Part shown: positions 8,633 through 16,781 of the stretch, in pieces
How positions within the stretch are numbered: the first letter of the stretch is position 1
Layout of the letters: every line of letters begins with the position of its first letter
Assembly (NCBI GenBank): GCA_046155285.1
Contig: JBJXEA010000027.1
Location: 1 to 64,000, forward strand
Origin: CAILHX01 sp046155285
GTDB taxonomy: Bacteria; Pseudomonadota; Gammaproteobacteria; Burkholderiales; Methylophilaceae
Length of the DNA stretch: 64,000 nucleotides
Reading direction: 5' to 3'
The notes under the pieces: generated by a model
The model's database searches: none
What the model saw: only the letters and a program-made list of their open reading frames with translations
Told to the model about the DNA's origin: nothing
Translations under genes and position numbers: made by a program

Positions 8633-9649
8633 ATGAAAGTTTATTACGACAAAGACGCCGACCTCTCCATCATCAAAAAGAAGAAGGTCACCATTGTGGG
8701 TTACGGCTCTCAAGGCCATGCGCACGCACAAAACCTGAAGGATTCTGGCGTGACGGTCACCGTCGGCCTGCGTAAAGAAGGCGGCTCTTGGGCTAAGGCT
8801 GAAAATGCTGGGCACACCGTGATGGACATCGCTCAAGCGGTGAAAGATGCCGACGTAGTAATGATTCTGCTGCCGGACGAAACCATGGCCCCAATTTTCC
8901 ACGCTGAAGTCGCGCCCAATCTGAAAAAAGGCGCGGCGCTGGCCTTCGCGCACGGCTTCAACATTCACTACAACCAAATCGTGCCTCGCGCTGATTTGGA
9001 CGTGATCATGATTGCCCCAAAAGGCCCAGGCCACACGGTGCGCTCGGAATACGTCAAAGGCGGCGGCGTGCCATCACTCATCGCGGTGCATCAGGATGCC
9101 AGTGGCAAGGCTAAGGACATCGCGCTGTCCTACGCTGCGGCCAACGGCGGCACCAAAGGCGGCGTGATTGAAACCGATTTCCGTGAAGAAACCGAAACCG
9201 ATTTGTTCGGCGAACAAGCCGTGCTGTGCGGCGGTTGCGTAGAGTTGATTAAAGCAGGCTTTGAAACCCTAGTAGAAGCTGGCTACGCCCCAGAAATGGC
9301 CTACTTCGAGTGCTTGCACGAGATGAAGCTGATCGTGGATTTGATGTACGAAGGCGGCATCGCCAATATGAATTATTCCATCTCCAACAATGCGGAATAC
9401 GGCGAATACGTGACGGGCCCGAAAGTCATCAACGAAGAATCGCGTTGGGCAATGAAAGAAGCTTTGGATAATATCCAAAATGGCGAATACGCCAAGAAAT
9501 TCATTCTGGAAGGCCGCACCAACTACCCGGAAATGACGGCTCGCCGCCGCTTGAATGCTGCCCATCCTATTGAGCAGGTTGGTGCAAAATTGCGTTCCAT
9601 GATGCCTTGGATTGCAAAGAACAAACTGGTGGATCAATCGAAGAACTAG
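8633..9649 (+). CDS. ilvC: Ketol-acid reductoisomerase (class I)
   Basis: A 338-residue class I enzyme (short form). It isomerises and reduces acetolactate to dihydroxyisovalerate with NADPH and Mg. The N-terminal Rossmann fold carries VGYGSQGHAHAQNL and the phosphate-binding loop GLRKEGGSWAKAE. The C-terminal knotted domain holds the metal-binding Asp and Glu residues of ETDFREETETDLFGEQ and the ECLHEMKLIVDLMYEGG helix. A good ribosome site (AAGGAAG) precedes the ATG. Third gene of ilvIHC; its stop codon starts the left arm of a long hairpin (9647-9742). Confidence 0.97.
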   Translation: MKVYYDKDADLSIIKKKKVTIVGYGSQGHAHAQNLKDSGVTVTVGLRKEGGSWAKAENAGHTVMDIAQAVKDADVVMILLPDETMAPIFHAEVAPNLKKGAALAFAHGFNIHYNQIVPRADLDVIMIAPKGPGHTVRSEYVKGGGVPSLIAVHQDASGKAKDIALSYAAANGGTKGGVIETDFREETETDLFGEQAVLCGGCVELIKAGFETLVEAGYAPEMAYFECLHEMKLIVDLMYEGGIANMNYSISNNAEYGEYVTGPKVINEESRWAMKEALDNIQNGEYAKKFILEGRTNYPEMTARRRLNAAHPIEQVGAKLRSMMPWIAKNKLVDQSKN

Positions 9650-9742
9650 TTGATAGACGTTAGTCGTTAGTAGCTAGTTAAAACTGGCTGCTAACGCATT
9701 TTAACTAACGACTACCTACTAGCGACTACCAACTACCAACTA
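9647..9742. repeat. Long imperfect inverted repeat between ilvC and psd
   Basis: Left arm 9647-9683 and right arm 9699-9742 pair imperfectly around a 15-base centre. Both arms are built of degenerate copies of a TAGT(C/T)G(C/T)TAGTAG-type unit and end in AGTTAAAA / TTTTAACT. The arm begins at the ilvC stop codon and ends at the first base of the psd start codon, so the whole spacer is the repeat. There is no T tract typical of a terminator after it. It may be a mobile or expanding repeat, or an mRNA-stabilising hairpin. Confidence 0.75.
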
Positions 9743-10377
9743 TGAGCTACCCCCACCCCATCATCGCCCGCGAAGGCTGGCCGTTTCTGGCGATAGCCAC
9801 TACGGTCTCGGTTATCGTCACTGTCTACAGTTGGTCTTGGGCTATTCCCTTGTGGATAGTCACGCTGTTCATTCTGCAATTTTTCCGCGATCCGCCACGC
9901 GACATTCCTAGTGATGCCAACGCCGTGGTATCAGCTGCGGACGGCAAGGTCATTGTGGTGGAGAAGGCTTACGACGAATACCTAAAGCGCGACGCGCTCA
10001 AAATCAGCGTATTTATGAACGTGTTCAACGTGCATTCCAACCGCAGTCCGGTGGATGGCGCGGTGCAGCAGCAGTGGTATTTTGAAGGCAAATTTTTCAA
10101 CGCAGCGATGGATAAAGCTTCGATGGAAAACGAGCGAAATGCCTTGTGGATTAAGACGCTGGATGGCAAAGACGTAACTTGCGTGCAGATTGCCGGGCTG
10201 ATTGCGCGGCGCATCCTGTGTTATGTGGAAGCCAAAAGTCCGCTCACCAAAGGGCAACGTTACGGCTTCATCCGTTTTGGCTCACGCGTGGATATTTATT
10301 TGCCACTGACCGCTACACCAAAAGTCAGCCTAGGCGACAAAGTCAGCGCTGGTAGTACCATTCTCGCCACGCTGTAA
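9742..10377 (+). CDS. psd: Phosphatidylserine decarboxylase proenzyme (short form)
   Basis: A 211-residue short-form decarboxylase (the archaetidylserine-decarboxylase-like type) that makes phosphatidylethanolamine from phosphatidylserine at the inner membrane. One or two N-terminal transmembrane helices lie at about 15-48. Core motifs SAADGKV, FMNVFNVHSNRSPVDG and the self-cleavage site RFGSRVD are intact; cleavage between Gly180 and Ser181 would create the pyruvoyl group on the alpha chain. It lies directly after the hairpin behind ilvC and probably shares its transcript. pssA, which often follows in Betaproteobacteria, is not here; the next gene is convergent rppH. Confidence 0.93.
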   Translation: MSYPHPIIAREGWPFLAIATTVSVIVTVYSWSWAIPLWIVTLFILQFFRDPPRDIPSDANAVVSAADGKVIVVEKAYDEYLKRDALKISVFMNVFNVHSNRSPVDGAVQQQWYFEGKFFNAAMDKASMENERNALWIKTLDGKDVTCVQIAGLIARRILCYVEAKSPLTKGQRYGFIRFGSRVDIYLPLTATPKVSLGDKVSAGSTILATL

Positions 10378-10383
10378 GCGGTA

Positions 10384-10881
10384 TCAAGCGTGCGCCACTG
10401 CCTTGCGCGTTGGCTTCAAATATACCGCCAGCTCATTTAACGCACGGGTATACACGTCGCGCTTGAACTCAATCACGCTCTCTAACGGCACCCAATACTC
10501 GCTCCAGCGCCAAGCGTCAAACTCGGGATGCTCGCTGGCACGCAAGGAAACATCGCTGTCACGCCCCACCAGCCGCAACAAATACCAGATTTGCTTTTGC
10601 CCGCGATAAGACCCGCGCCATTCGCGCTTGACCCAGTTTTCTGGCACGTCATAACGCAGCCAATCCTTGGTGCGCCCAAGAATCTTCACATGCTCCGGCT
10701 TCAGCCCCACTTCTTCTTCCAGTTCCCGATACATGGCCTGCTCTGGGCTTTCGCCCTGTTTGATGCCGCCTTGTGGAAACTGCCAAGAGTTTTCGCGGAT
10801 ACGTTTGCCCCAAAATGCCTGATTGTGGGCATTGCATAAAATAATGCCCACGTTCGGGCGGTAACCATCCCGATCTATCAT
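10384..10881 (-). CDS. rppH: RNA pyrophosphohydrolase (Nudix)
   Basis: A 165-residue Nudix hydrolase of the RppH type. It removes pyrophosphate from the 5' triphosphate of mRNA and so starts RNase E-dependent decay. The N-terminus MIDRDGYRPNVGII is characteristic of RppH. The Nudix box spans Gly38 to Leu60 with GX5E (Glu44), REL (Arg52-Glu53) and EEVGL all intact. The WRGSYRGQKQIWYLL and EFDAWRW segments follow as in E. coli. It is convergent with psd (6 bp apart) and divergent from the beta-propeller gene. Confidence 0.95.
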   Translation of the reverse strand: MIDRDGYRPNVGIILCNAHNQAFWGKRIRENSWQFPQGGIKQGESPEQAMYRELEEEVGLKPEHVKILGRTKDWLRYDVPENWVKREWRGSYRGQKQIWYLLRLVGRDSDVSLRASEHPEFDAWRWSEYWVPLESVIEFKRDVYTRALNELAVYLKPTRKAVAHA

Positions 10882-11022
10882 GATAAAAAATCCTTTAAGT
10901 TACCCGTGATTTTTTCACATTTCGGTCATGAATGAAAGAATTACCTAAAGGTTGCATGGATGCCGCCTCGCTCTTATACTTCCGCGTCAACCACAAGCGC
11001 AAGCCAGCCGTTTTTCCTCTTG

Positions 11023-11976
11023 ATGTCCTCAAATCCAAAATTCCTACTACTGTCGCTATTGCTGATTGCCGACCAAGCCAGCGCCGCACCGTTCGCCTAC
11101 ATCACCAACCAAGGCAGCAACAGCGTCTCGGTGATTGATGTGGCTAACAATCAAGTGGTCAGCACCATAGCCGTGGGTAGAGCGCCGGTGGGCGTGGCGG
11201 TGGCTATAACATTGCAGCGCGTATTCATTTCCAACGTAGAAAGCCAATCTATCTCGGTCATCAACAGCGCCAACAACCAAGTAGTCGCTGAAATAATGCT
11301 GAATGGCTCGCCTGTGGGTTTGGCCTTAAGCCGCGATGAAAAAACCTTGTACGTGGCGGATTGGTTTGCCGATAAAGTGCTGGCGATTGATACCGCTGAC
11401 AACAAAGCGCAGCGCAGTTTGGATGTGGGCAAAGCCCCGGCAGGCTTGATCGAGAGTCAAGACGGAAAGCTGCTGCTGGTCGCCAACCGTGACAGCAATG
11501 ATATCGCCGTGATTGACCTTGCGCTAGGCCAAGTGGTTCGCCGCATCGCCGTTGGTCAACATCCGTTTGGCTTGAGCTTGAGCCCAGACGGACAGGCGCT
11601 CTATGTAGTCAACGTCTATGGCAATAGCTTATCGGTGATAGCAGCTCCGTTTGAGCGATTGAGCGCTACTATCGCGGTCAAAGATCATCCTTACTGCGTG
11701 GCCGTGAGCGGTGATGGCGCCACCATCTACGTCACCAACACCGGCGATGACAGCGTCTCGGTAATAGATGCCGCCAGCCAACGCGTGACGCAGACTATCG
11801 CCGTCGGCAGCGTGCCGGAAGGCATTAGTTACAGTAATAAGCAGATTTACGTCGCCAGTTGGGGCGACAACCTTGTTTCAGTGATTGATACCACCAGCAA
11901 CAAACTCGTCGCAAGTATCCCCACCGGCCAACAAAGCCGGGCTTTCGGCCAGTTTATTGCAGTGGCAGCACATTGA
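11023..11976 (+). CDS. YVTN-family beta-propeller protein, exported
   Basis: The mature part consists of about seven 40-residue blades with recurring ITNQGSNSVSVIDVANNQVV, LYVVNVYGNSLSVI, IYVTNTGDDSVSVIDA and VPEGISYS units, the YVTN propeller signature. I chose the Met at 11023 because it begins a good signal peptide (about 20 residues, ending SAAPF). A start at 10960 has a weak AAAGG ribosome site and would give 338 residues, so the start is open. YVTN proteins of this kind are often found with PQQ-dependent alcohol dehydrogenase genes and are thought to be periplasmic binding or scaffold proteins. An MxaD-like gene follows 32 bp downstream, which supports that link. Confidence 0.8.
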   Translation: MSSNPKFLLLSLLLIADQASAAPFAYITNQGSNSVSVIDVANNQVVSTIAVGRAPVGVAVAITLQRVFISNVESQSISVINSANNQVVAEIMLNGSPVGLALSRDEKTLYVADWFADKVLAIDTADNKAQRSLDVGKAPAGLIESQDGKLLLVANRDSNDIAVIDLALGQVVRRIAVGQHPFGLSLSPDGQALYVVNVYGNSLSVIAAPFERLSATIAVKDHPYCVAVSGDGATIYVTNTGDDSVSVIDAASQRVTQTIAVGSVPEGISYSNKQIYVASWGDNLVSVIDTTSNKLVASIPTGQQSRAFGQFIAVAAH

Positions 11977-12008
11977 TTTTTTGACCTTACTATATTGGAG
12001 ATATTTGC

Positions 12009-12530
12009 ATGAAAAAACTACTCGTACTCATCGCCGCAGCCCTGTTACCTTTAACCGCCGCCGCTCACGGCCCATCGCCACAAAAAGTGGAAAAAGAAAT
12101 CGTCATCAAAGCTGATCCAGCTAAAGTTTGGGCGATGGTGAAAGACTTCGGCGGCATCCACAAATGGTTGCCACCTGTTGCCAGCACTAAACTGGAAACC
12201 AAAGGCGAAGATACTTTCCGCACGCTCACTCTGAAAGACGGTGGGAAAATTTTAGAACGCCTGAAATCCAGCGACGATAAAGACATGAAGCTGAAATATG
12301 AAATCATCGAAGGTGTGCTGCCAGTGACCAATTATAACGCCACCATGACGGTAAAAGCTGGGCCTGGCGCTGGGGAAACCACGGTGGTGTGGCTGGCACG
12401 TTTCTATCGCATGTACACGCTCAACCCACCGATTCCTGCTGGCCAGGATGACGAATCGGCGCTAAAAGCGGTCAATGGCGTATTTGACGCTGGTTTGCCG
12501 AACTTGAAGAAAGTGCTAGAAGCCAAGTAA
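12009..12530 (+). CDS. MxaD-like SRPBCC protein, exported
   Basis: A 173-residue protein with a signal peptide (cleavage near AAAHG) and an SRPBCC/polyketide-cyclase-like fold: KEIVIKADPAKVWAMVKDFGG, W in HKWLPPVAST, TLKDGGKILERL, YNATMTVKAG and a C-terminal long helix. It resembles MxaD, a periplasmic protein of methylotrophs that helps electron transfer between methanol dehydrogenase and its cytochrome. Homologues also occur in organisms with other PQQ dehydrogenases. It has a good GGAG ribosome site. It is paired with the YVTN propeller gene and followed by a strong terminator. A direct role with the PQQ dehydrogenase at 35.6 kb is inference. Confidence 0.75.
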   Translation: MKKLLVLIAAALLPLTAAAHGPSPQKVEKEIVIKADPAKVWAMVKDFGGIHKWLPPVASTKLETKGEDTFRTLTLKDGGKILERLKSSDDKDMKLKYEIIEGVLPVTNYNATMTVKAGPGAGETTVVWLARFYRMYTLNPPIPAGQDDESALKAVNGVFDAGLPNLKKVLEAK

Positions 12531-12546
12531 TCAGGCTTGAATGCAT

Positions 12547-12576
12547 AAAAAAAGCGGCCTGTTGGCCGCTTTTTTT
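12547..12576. terminator. Bidirectional intrinsic terminator
   Basis: Perfect stem with arms A7-GCGGCC and GGCCGC-T7 around a TGTT loop. The A tract on one side and the T tract on the other make it work for both the MxaD-like gene (plus) and the rhodanese fusion gene (minus), whose stop codon overlaps the T run at 12575. Confidence 0.95.
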
Positions 12577-13660
12577 ATTGGGTCACAGGAGCGGCGACCT
12601 CCACCATATACACCTCAAACCCATGCTGCGACATGATGAACGCTGCCGCCGAGCTACGCCGCCCAGACTGGCAATACACAATGTGTACCTTACTTTTATC
12701 CAAATGCGCTAACTCGCTACGAATCTCGCTGAGTGGCACGTTTGTCGCATTAGGAAAGACGCGATCATAATCAAATTCAGAAGGTGTGCGTACATCCAGC
12801 CACACCGCGCCCTCCAGCTCTTTTTTCTGCGCTGTTTCTCGGCTAATGGTGTTGAGCAAAGGCGCTTTCATCAGTTCGATAAAATCCTGCTTGCTCAAGC
12901 GTAGCAATACGCCATCGGAAATCATGGTCACGGTGGCATTGCGACGATTGTCAGACACCGGAGCCTCTTCGCCAAACGCATCACCTTCGCCCAATTTAGC
13001 TAGCACCTGAGGCGGTTTGTCTGGTCTGGAAAAACGCGTAACTTCAGCCGTGCCGGACTCGATCAAATAATAATAGTCGCCCTCTTCACCCTGCTTGATG
13101 ATGACTTGCCCAGCTTTAACCTGCACGCTTTGCATACGACGGAAAAGCTCGTCTATATTGGCCGAAGGCAGGCGATTAAACGCACCGCCTTGCAATTTAT
13201 TCACGCCAAACATGCCGACTGCGCCCAATTTGATGTCTATGGGCTTGTTATGCTTGGAACGTGCCGCCCATAGTTCGTCTTCTAAAAACTCTGGCTGACT
13301 GACGTTGGCGGCTTGCTCCCAGGTCATCATCAGATCTATCAAGTCGCTGTCTATCAGCACCACCTCAACCGGACTCAATGCCACCGCACTTTTAGCTACT
13401 TTACGCCCGCCAACAATAGGGTGTCGCGCGGCGGCAATGCCTACGCTTAAGGATTCTTCGCTGCCGTCTTGATAGCTAACCAAAAGCTCGCCACGACTGA
13501 GATAAACCGACCTGCCCGGCGTATTAGTCACCACGCGCAACACGTCCAAGCCTTGAGCAACCTCATATTGCTTGCTCATGCCAGCGATTTCACTTCTATG
13601 TTCCAAAGTAAGCTGGCCTACAGGTTCAAAATTTATTAGCAGCGAAGCATCTATGGTCAT
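12575..13660 (-). CDS. Cyclic-nucleotide-binding and rhodanese domain fusion protein
   Basis: A 361-residue cytoplasmic protein. An N-terminal cNMP-like domain (about 10-115) looks degenerate. A second cNMP domain (about 165-275) has a recognisable phosphate-binding cassette (FGEEAPVSDNRRNATV, with Glu231 and Arg240). A C-terminal rhodanese domain (about 275-355) has the active-site loop YCQSGRRSS with Cys330, so it could carry a persulfide. No DNA-binding helix-turn-helix is present, so this is not a CRP-type regulator. It lies 1 bp after the phosphodiesterase-like gene and ends the cyclase operon, so cAMP probably controls the rhodanese or a sulfur-transfer partner. The function of this architecture is not settled. 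Confidence 0.85.
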   Translation of the reverse strand: MTIDASLLINFEPVGQLTLEHRSEIAGMSKQYEVAQGLDVLRVVTNTPGRSVYLSRGELLVSYQDGSEESLSVGIAAARHPIVGGRKVAKSAVALSPVEVVLIDSDLIDLMMTWEQAANVSQPEFLEDELWAARSKHNKPIDIKLGAVGMFGVNKLQGGAFNRLPSANIDELFRRMQSVQVKAGQVIIKQGEEGDYYYLIESGTAEVTRFSRPDKPPQVLAKLGEGDAFGEEAPVSDNRRNATVTMISDGVLLRLSKQDFIELMKAPLLNTISRETAQKKELEGAVWLDVRTPSEFDYDRVFPNATNVPLSEIRSELAHLDKSKVHIVYCQSGRRSSAAAFIMSQHGFEVYMVEVAAPVTQ

Positions 13661-13661
13661 A

Positions 13662-14429
13662 TCAGTTCAACTCAAAAATTTGTTGGTTAAATAGCGGCTT
13701 GGCATCAAGCTCTGGCGCAGCTTGGGCAATTTGCTGCATGATAATTTCGCCCACGCCAGGCTTGAGGTGGGTGATATAAATTGCTGCTGCGCGTTTGAGT
13801 TGGCACAACTCGGCTATCAACAGCGAGGGGCAAAGATGCTTGGACAATTCTGCCAACCATTTTTCCTCCTCAGCAAACGCGGCTTCGATGATCAAATACT
13901 TCAAATTATGGATGCTATTAACCACCGGCCACAACGTGCTACAAGTGGTCGTGTCACCGGTGAACACCATGCTCTCCTTCGCGCCTTCGATGTGGTAACC
14001 CACCGCAGGCACTACATGGTTAGCGGGGATAGGCGTAAAGCGCCGTCCGTTTAACTCTACCGTCTCACCCATTTTGATTTCTTGATAAGTCATGACCGGA
14101 TTCACCGCGTCAGGAATCACCGTGAAATCCGGCCATACCTTCCAGTTGAACACATGGTTTTTGATGATGTTCCACGTGTCTATGGTGGCGTGGATGACGA
14201 TAGGCTTGTCACGCATGCCTATCACCGTATCCGCCATCAAGGGGATGCACTGGATGTGATCCAGATGCGAGTGGGTGACGAAGATATGATCTATCGCCGC
14301 CAAGCCTTCAATGCTCAAATCGCTGGCGCCAGTACCCGCGTCTATCAGGATGTCGTCATCCACCAGAAACGAGGTGGTTCTTAGCGCACCGCCGATGCCG
14401 CCACTACATCCTAATATCTTAATCTGCAT
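13662..14429 (-). CDS. MBL-fold hydrolase, probable 3',5'-cyclic-nucleotide phosphodiesterase
   Basis: A 255-residue metallo-beta-lactamase-fold protein with the di-metal motif THSHLDHI (His53, His55, Asp57, His58), further ligands in IPANHVVPAVGY and FTGDTTTC, and a terminal ITHLKPG. The length and the motifs SFLVDDDILIDAGTG and HATIDTWNIIKNHVFN are like class II cyclic nucleotide phosphodiesterases. Its position between an adenylate cyclase (15 bp upstream) and a cNMP-binding protein (1 bp downstream) strongly supports cAMP hydrolysis. It could instead act on another phosphodiester, but the context makes that less likely. Confidence 0.8.
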   Translation of the reverse strand: MQIKILGCSGGIGGALRTTSFLVDDDILIDAGTGASDLSIEGLAAIDHIFVTHSHLDHIQCIPLMADTVIGMRDKPIVIHATIDTWNIIKNHVFNWKVWPDFTVIPDAVNPVMTYQEIKMGETVELNGRRFTPIPANHVVPAVGYHIEGAKESMVFTGDTTTCSTLWPVVNSIHNLKYLIIEAAFAEEEKWLAELSKHLCPSLLIAELCQLKRAAAIYITHLKPGVGEIIMQQIAQAAPELDAKPLFNQQIFELN

Positions 14430-14444
14430 GAAGGCTTAAGCTTG

Positions 14445-16688
14445 CTACTTGGTCTTCCAAGTGTAAACTCCATCCCAGTTTTCGCCTGGCGATTCCTCAC
14501 GGAACTCGGCGATGCGATGGAGGTAAACTTCGCGGTACAGATAACGATCATCTACTGCAAGCAGCGCGTTAAACGCCGCCTCGGCCTCATCCCATTTTTG
14601 TGCGGCATACAGCGCCACGGCAGCGTCATACTGCTTGAGCTGGTCTTTGGTGGTTTTGTCTATGCTGTCAATAGGGCCTAGCGGCTCGAAGATGGTGACT
14701 GGCTCGTCCTTGCCCTTAACACGAATCTTGTCCAGTTCGCGGTACAGATAATCCGGCACGGCGGCTTTGGTAAACTCGCTGACGATAATCGCCACGCCAT
14801 ACTGCTTGGTGATACTTTCCAAGCGCGAACCCAGATTCACCGCGTCGCCCATCGCCGTATAAGCCATGCGGAAGCTTGATCCCATGTTGCCCACCGTCAT
14901 CGTGCCGGTGTTCAAACCCACGCCTATCTTAATCGGCGGCCAACCCTTTTCCTTAAACGCGACATTCACGGTTTCCAATTCTGCAATCATGCTCATCGCC
15001 GCTTCCATCGCATGTTTAGCATTGTCTGGGTCTTTCAGCGGTGCGCCCCAGAAAGCCATAATCGCATCGCCCATGTATTTATCAATCGTGCCGCGATGTT
15101 TTTGAATCACAAAAGTCATGGGCGAGAGATATGCGTTCATCAACTGCGTCAGCTCTTTAGGATCCAAACCTTCCGAAATAGTCGTGAAACCGCGCACGTC
15201 AGAGAACAGCACCGTCATCTCGCGGCTATCACCCTCCATCGAAATTGCTTCTGGATTTTTCGCCATTTCGTCAACCAGTTCAGGTGGCACATATTGCCCG
15301 AACAGCCCCGCCAGTTGGCGCTTACCGCGCGATTCAATGAAAAAACCATAAGACATATTGAGCAGATACAGCGTGGTCATCATCAACCAGCTCGGCACGA
15401 TGGGGAAAGCGTAACCCACGCCCGTCCACAGCCAGACATTAAGCGCCATGGTGCCCGCCAGCGCGATAGTCGCCCACACTGTTGCCCACAATGGACTGGT
15501 AATCGCCAAACCAAAAGCCAAAGCAACGCCTACGATCAATATCAACAAAAATTCCGCCGCCAGCAAATAGGCAGGACTTTCTTTGATATTCCCATCCAGT
15601 ATCCCCGCCACCATATTGGCGTGCATCTCCACCCCAGCGTACACGCTACCCACCGGAGAAGCCCGTAAATCCAGCAATCCCGGCGCGGTCGTTCCTACTA
15701 ACACAATAGCGCCATCCAGAATTTTAGGGTCTACCTTATGATTGAGCACATCCGTGGCAGACACATACGGAAAGCTACCTTGCGGGCCGCGAAAAGGAAT
15801 CAAAGCACGCACTTGGTCATCCACCGGAATGTCCCTTGTCCCCACCTTGAGCCACTCTAGACCAGCATAATTGTCACTCACGCCGCTGCTGGCAAAACCC
15901 GCTTCAACTTTATTCACCCCCAAATAGGCACGCGCCACGCCTAAAGATAAGGACTCGTACAGCGAGCCTTTGAATTCCTCTACCATCGCAATGCGGCGCG
16001 AGATACCGTCGCGGTCTACCGATGGGTTGAAGTGACCTGCGGAAAAAGCCGCCTCTTGCAACACCGGCAAGTTAGCGCCATAAGCATTGCCGCTGACGAA
16101 GAACAGACTAGGATCAAACTCTCCCTTAGCAAACACGGGCTTAGGCAACTGCCCCACCTCGCCCTTATCCTTGCCCCCTTCATCCAAGCGGAAGTAATAA
16201 CCCATGACAATCTTGCGACCTTTGATGCTATTGGCAAAGAGCTGGTCGTAATCCAGCGTAGGGCGTATTTTTTCTAATGTCGCACTAAAATTGCTGTCAG
16301 ATTGCAGCATTTCTTTGCTGATTTTCTCCAGCGTTTTTAGACCAGAGCTTTCGTCTTTTTCAGCAAATACCACGTCAAAACCCAGCGTGCTGATTTTATA
16401 ATGGTCAAACAGGCTATCCATCATATTCGCCAACTTGTTGCGACTCCACGGCCAGCGTCCTTGTTCCAGCAAGCTGCGCTCGTCCACATCCACAATCACG
16501 ATGCGCGGATCCACCCCCCGCGGCATAGTCAAATTCAAACGCGCGTCGTAGGCAAAATTCTCCATACGATCTAGCGCTTCAAAATGGATAATGCTCAGGT
16601 TATTCAACAAAAATATCAGCACCACCAACAAACCAAGGCTGACGCGCGTGCCGTGTTGTTTGACTGCATTAGGGATTTTGAATTTCAT
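14445..16688 (-). CDS. CHASE2-domain adenylate cyclase (class III)
   Basis: A 747-residue membrane enzyme. Transmembrane helix about 16-35, large periplasmic CHASE2 sensor about 40-345 (DPRIVIVDVDERSL, RWPWSR, LGFDVVFAE, ILDGAIVLVGTTA are typical), three transmembrane helices about 360-450, then a class III cyclase domain from about 475. The metal-binding Asp residues are in LFSDVRGFTT and GDAIMAFWG, and the Lys of IDKYMGD is the residue that selects adenine, so ATP is the likely substrate. A C-terminal 70-residue helical tail looks TPR-like. First gene of the three-gene minus-strand cyclic nucleotide operon. The CHASE2 ligand is unknown. Confidence 0.9.
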   Translation of the reverse strand: MKFKIPNAVKQHGTRVSLGLLVVLIFLLNNLSIIHFEALDRMENFAYDARLNLTMPRGVDPRIVIVDVDERSLLEQGRWPWSRNKLANMMDSLFDHYKISTLGFDVVFAEKDESSGLKTLEKISKEMLQSDSNFSATLEKIRPTLDYDQLFANSIKGRKIVMGYYFRLDEGGKDKGEVGQLPKPVFAKGEFDPSLFFVSGNAYGANLPVLQEAAFSAGHFNPSVDRDGISRRIAMVEEFKGSLYESLSLGVARAYLGVNKVEAGFASSGVSDNYAGLEWLKVGTRDIPVDDQVRALIPFRGPQGSFPYVSATDVLNHKVDPKILDGAIVLVGTTAPGLLDLRASPVGSVYAGVEMHANMVAGILDGNIKESPAYLLAAEFLLILIVGVALAFGLAITSPLWATVWATIALAGTMALNVWLWTGVGYAFPIVPSWLMMTTLYLLNMSYGFFIESRGKRQLAGLFGQYVPPELVDEMAKNPEAISMEGDSREMTVLFSDVRGFTTISEGLDPKELTQLMNAYLSPMTFVIQKHRGTIDKYMGDAIMAFWGAPLKDPDNAKHAMEAAMSMIAELETVNVAFKEKGWPPIKIGVGLNTGTMTVGNMGSSFRMAYTAMGDAVNLGSRLESITKQYGVAIIVSEFTKAAVPDYLYRELDKIRVKGKDEPVTIFEPLGPIDSIDKTTKDQLKQYDAAVALYAAQKWDEAEAAFNALLAVDDRYLYREVYLHRIAEFREESPGENWDGVYTWKTK

Positions 16689-16781
16689 TTGATTTTGCCC
16701 TGTAATTAGGTTGGAATTCTACGTCTAGCATAGCCCAAATTTTCTGTGTTTAATAGTAATAAACCTATAAAATCAGCCCCC

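Noticed and set aside
15012..15668. Long open frame of 218 codons on the plus strand opposite the adenylate cyclase gene
   Set aside because: It lies fully antisense to a clear cyclase domain, has no ribosome site or family resemblance, and is rich in His, Arg and Gln as expected for a shadow frame.
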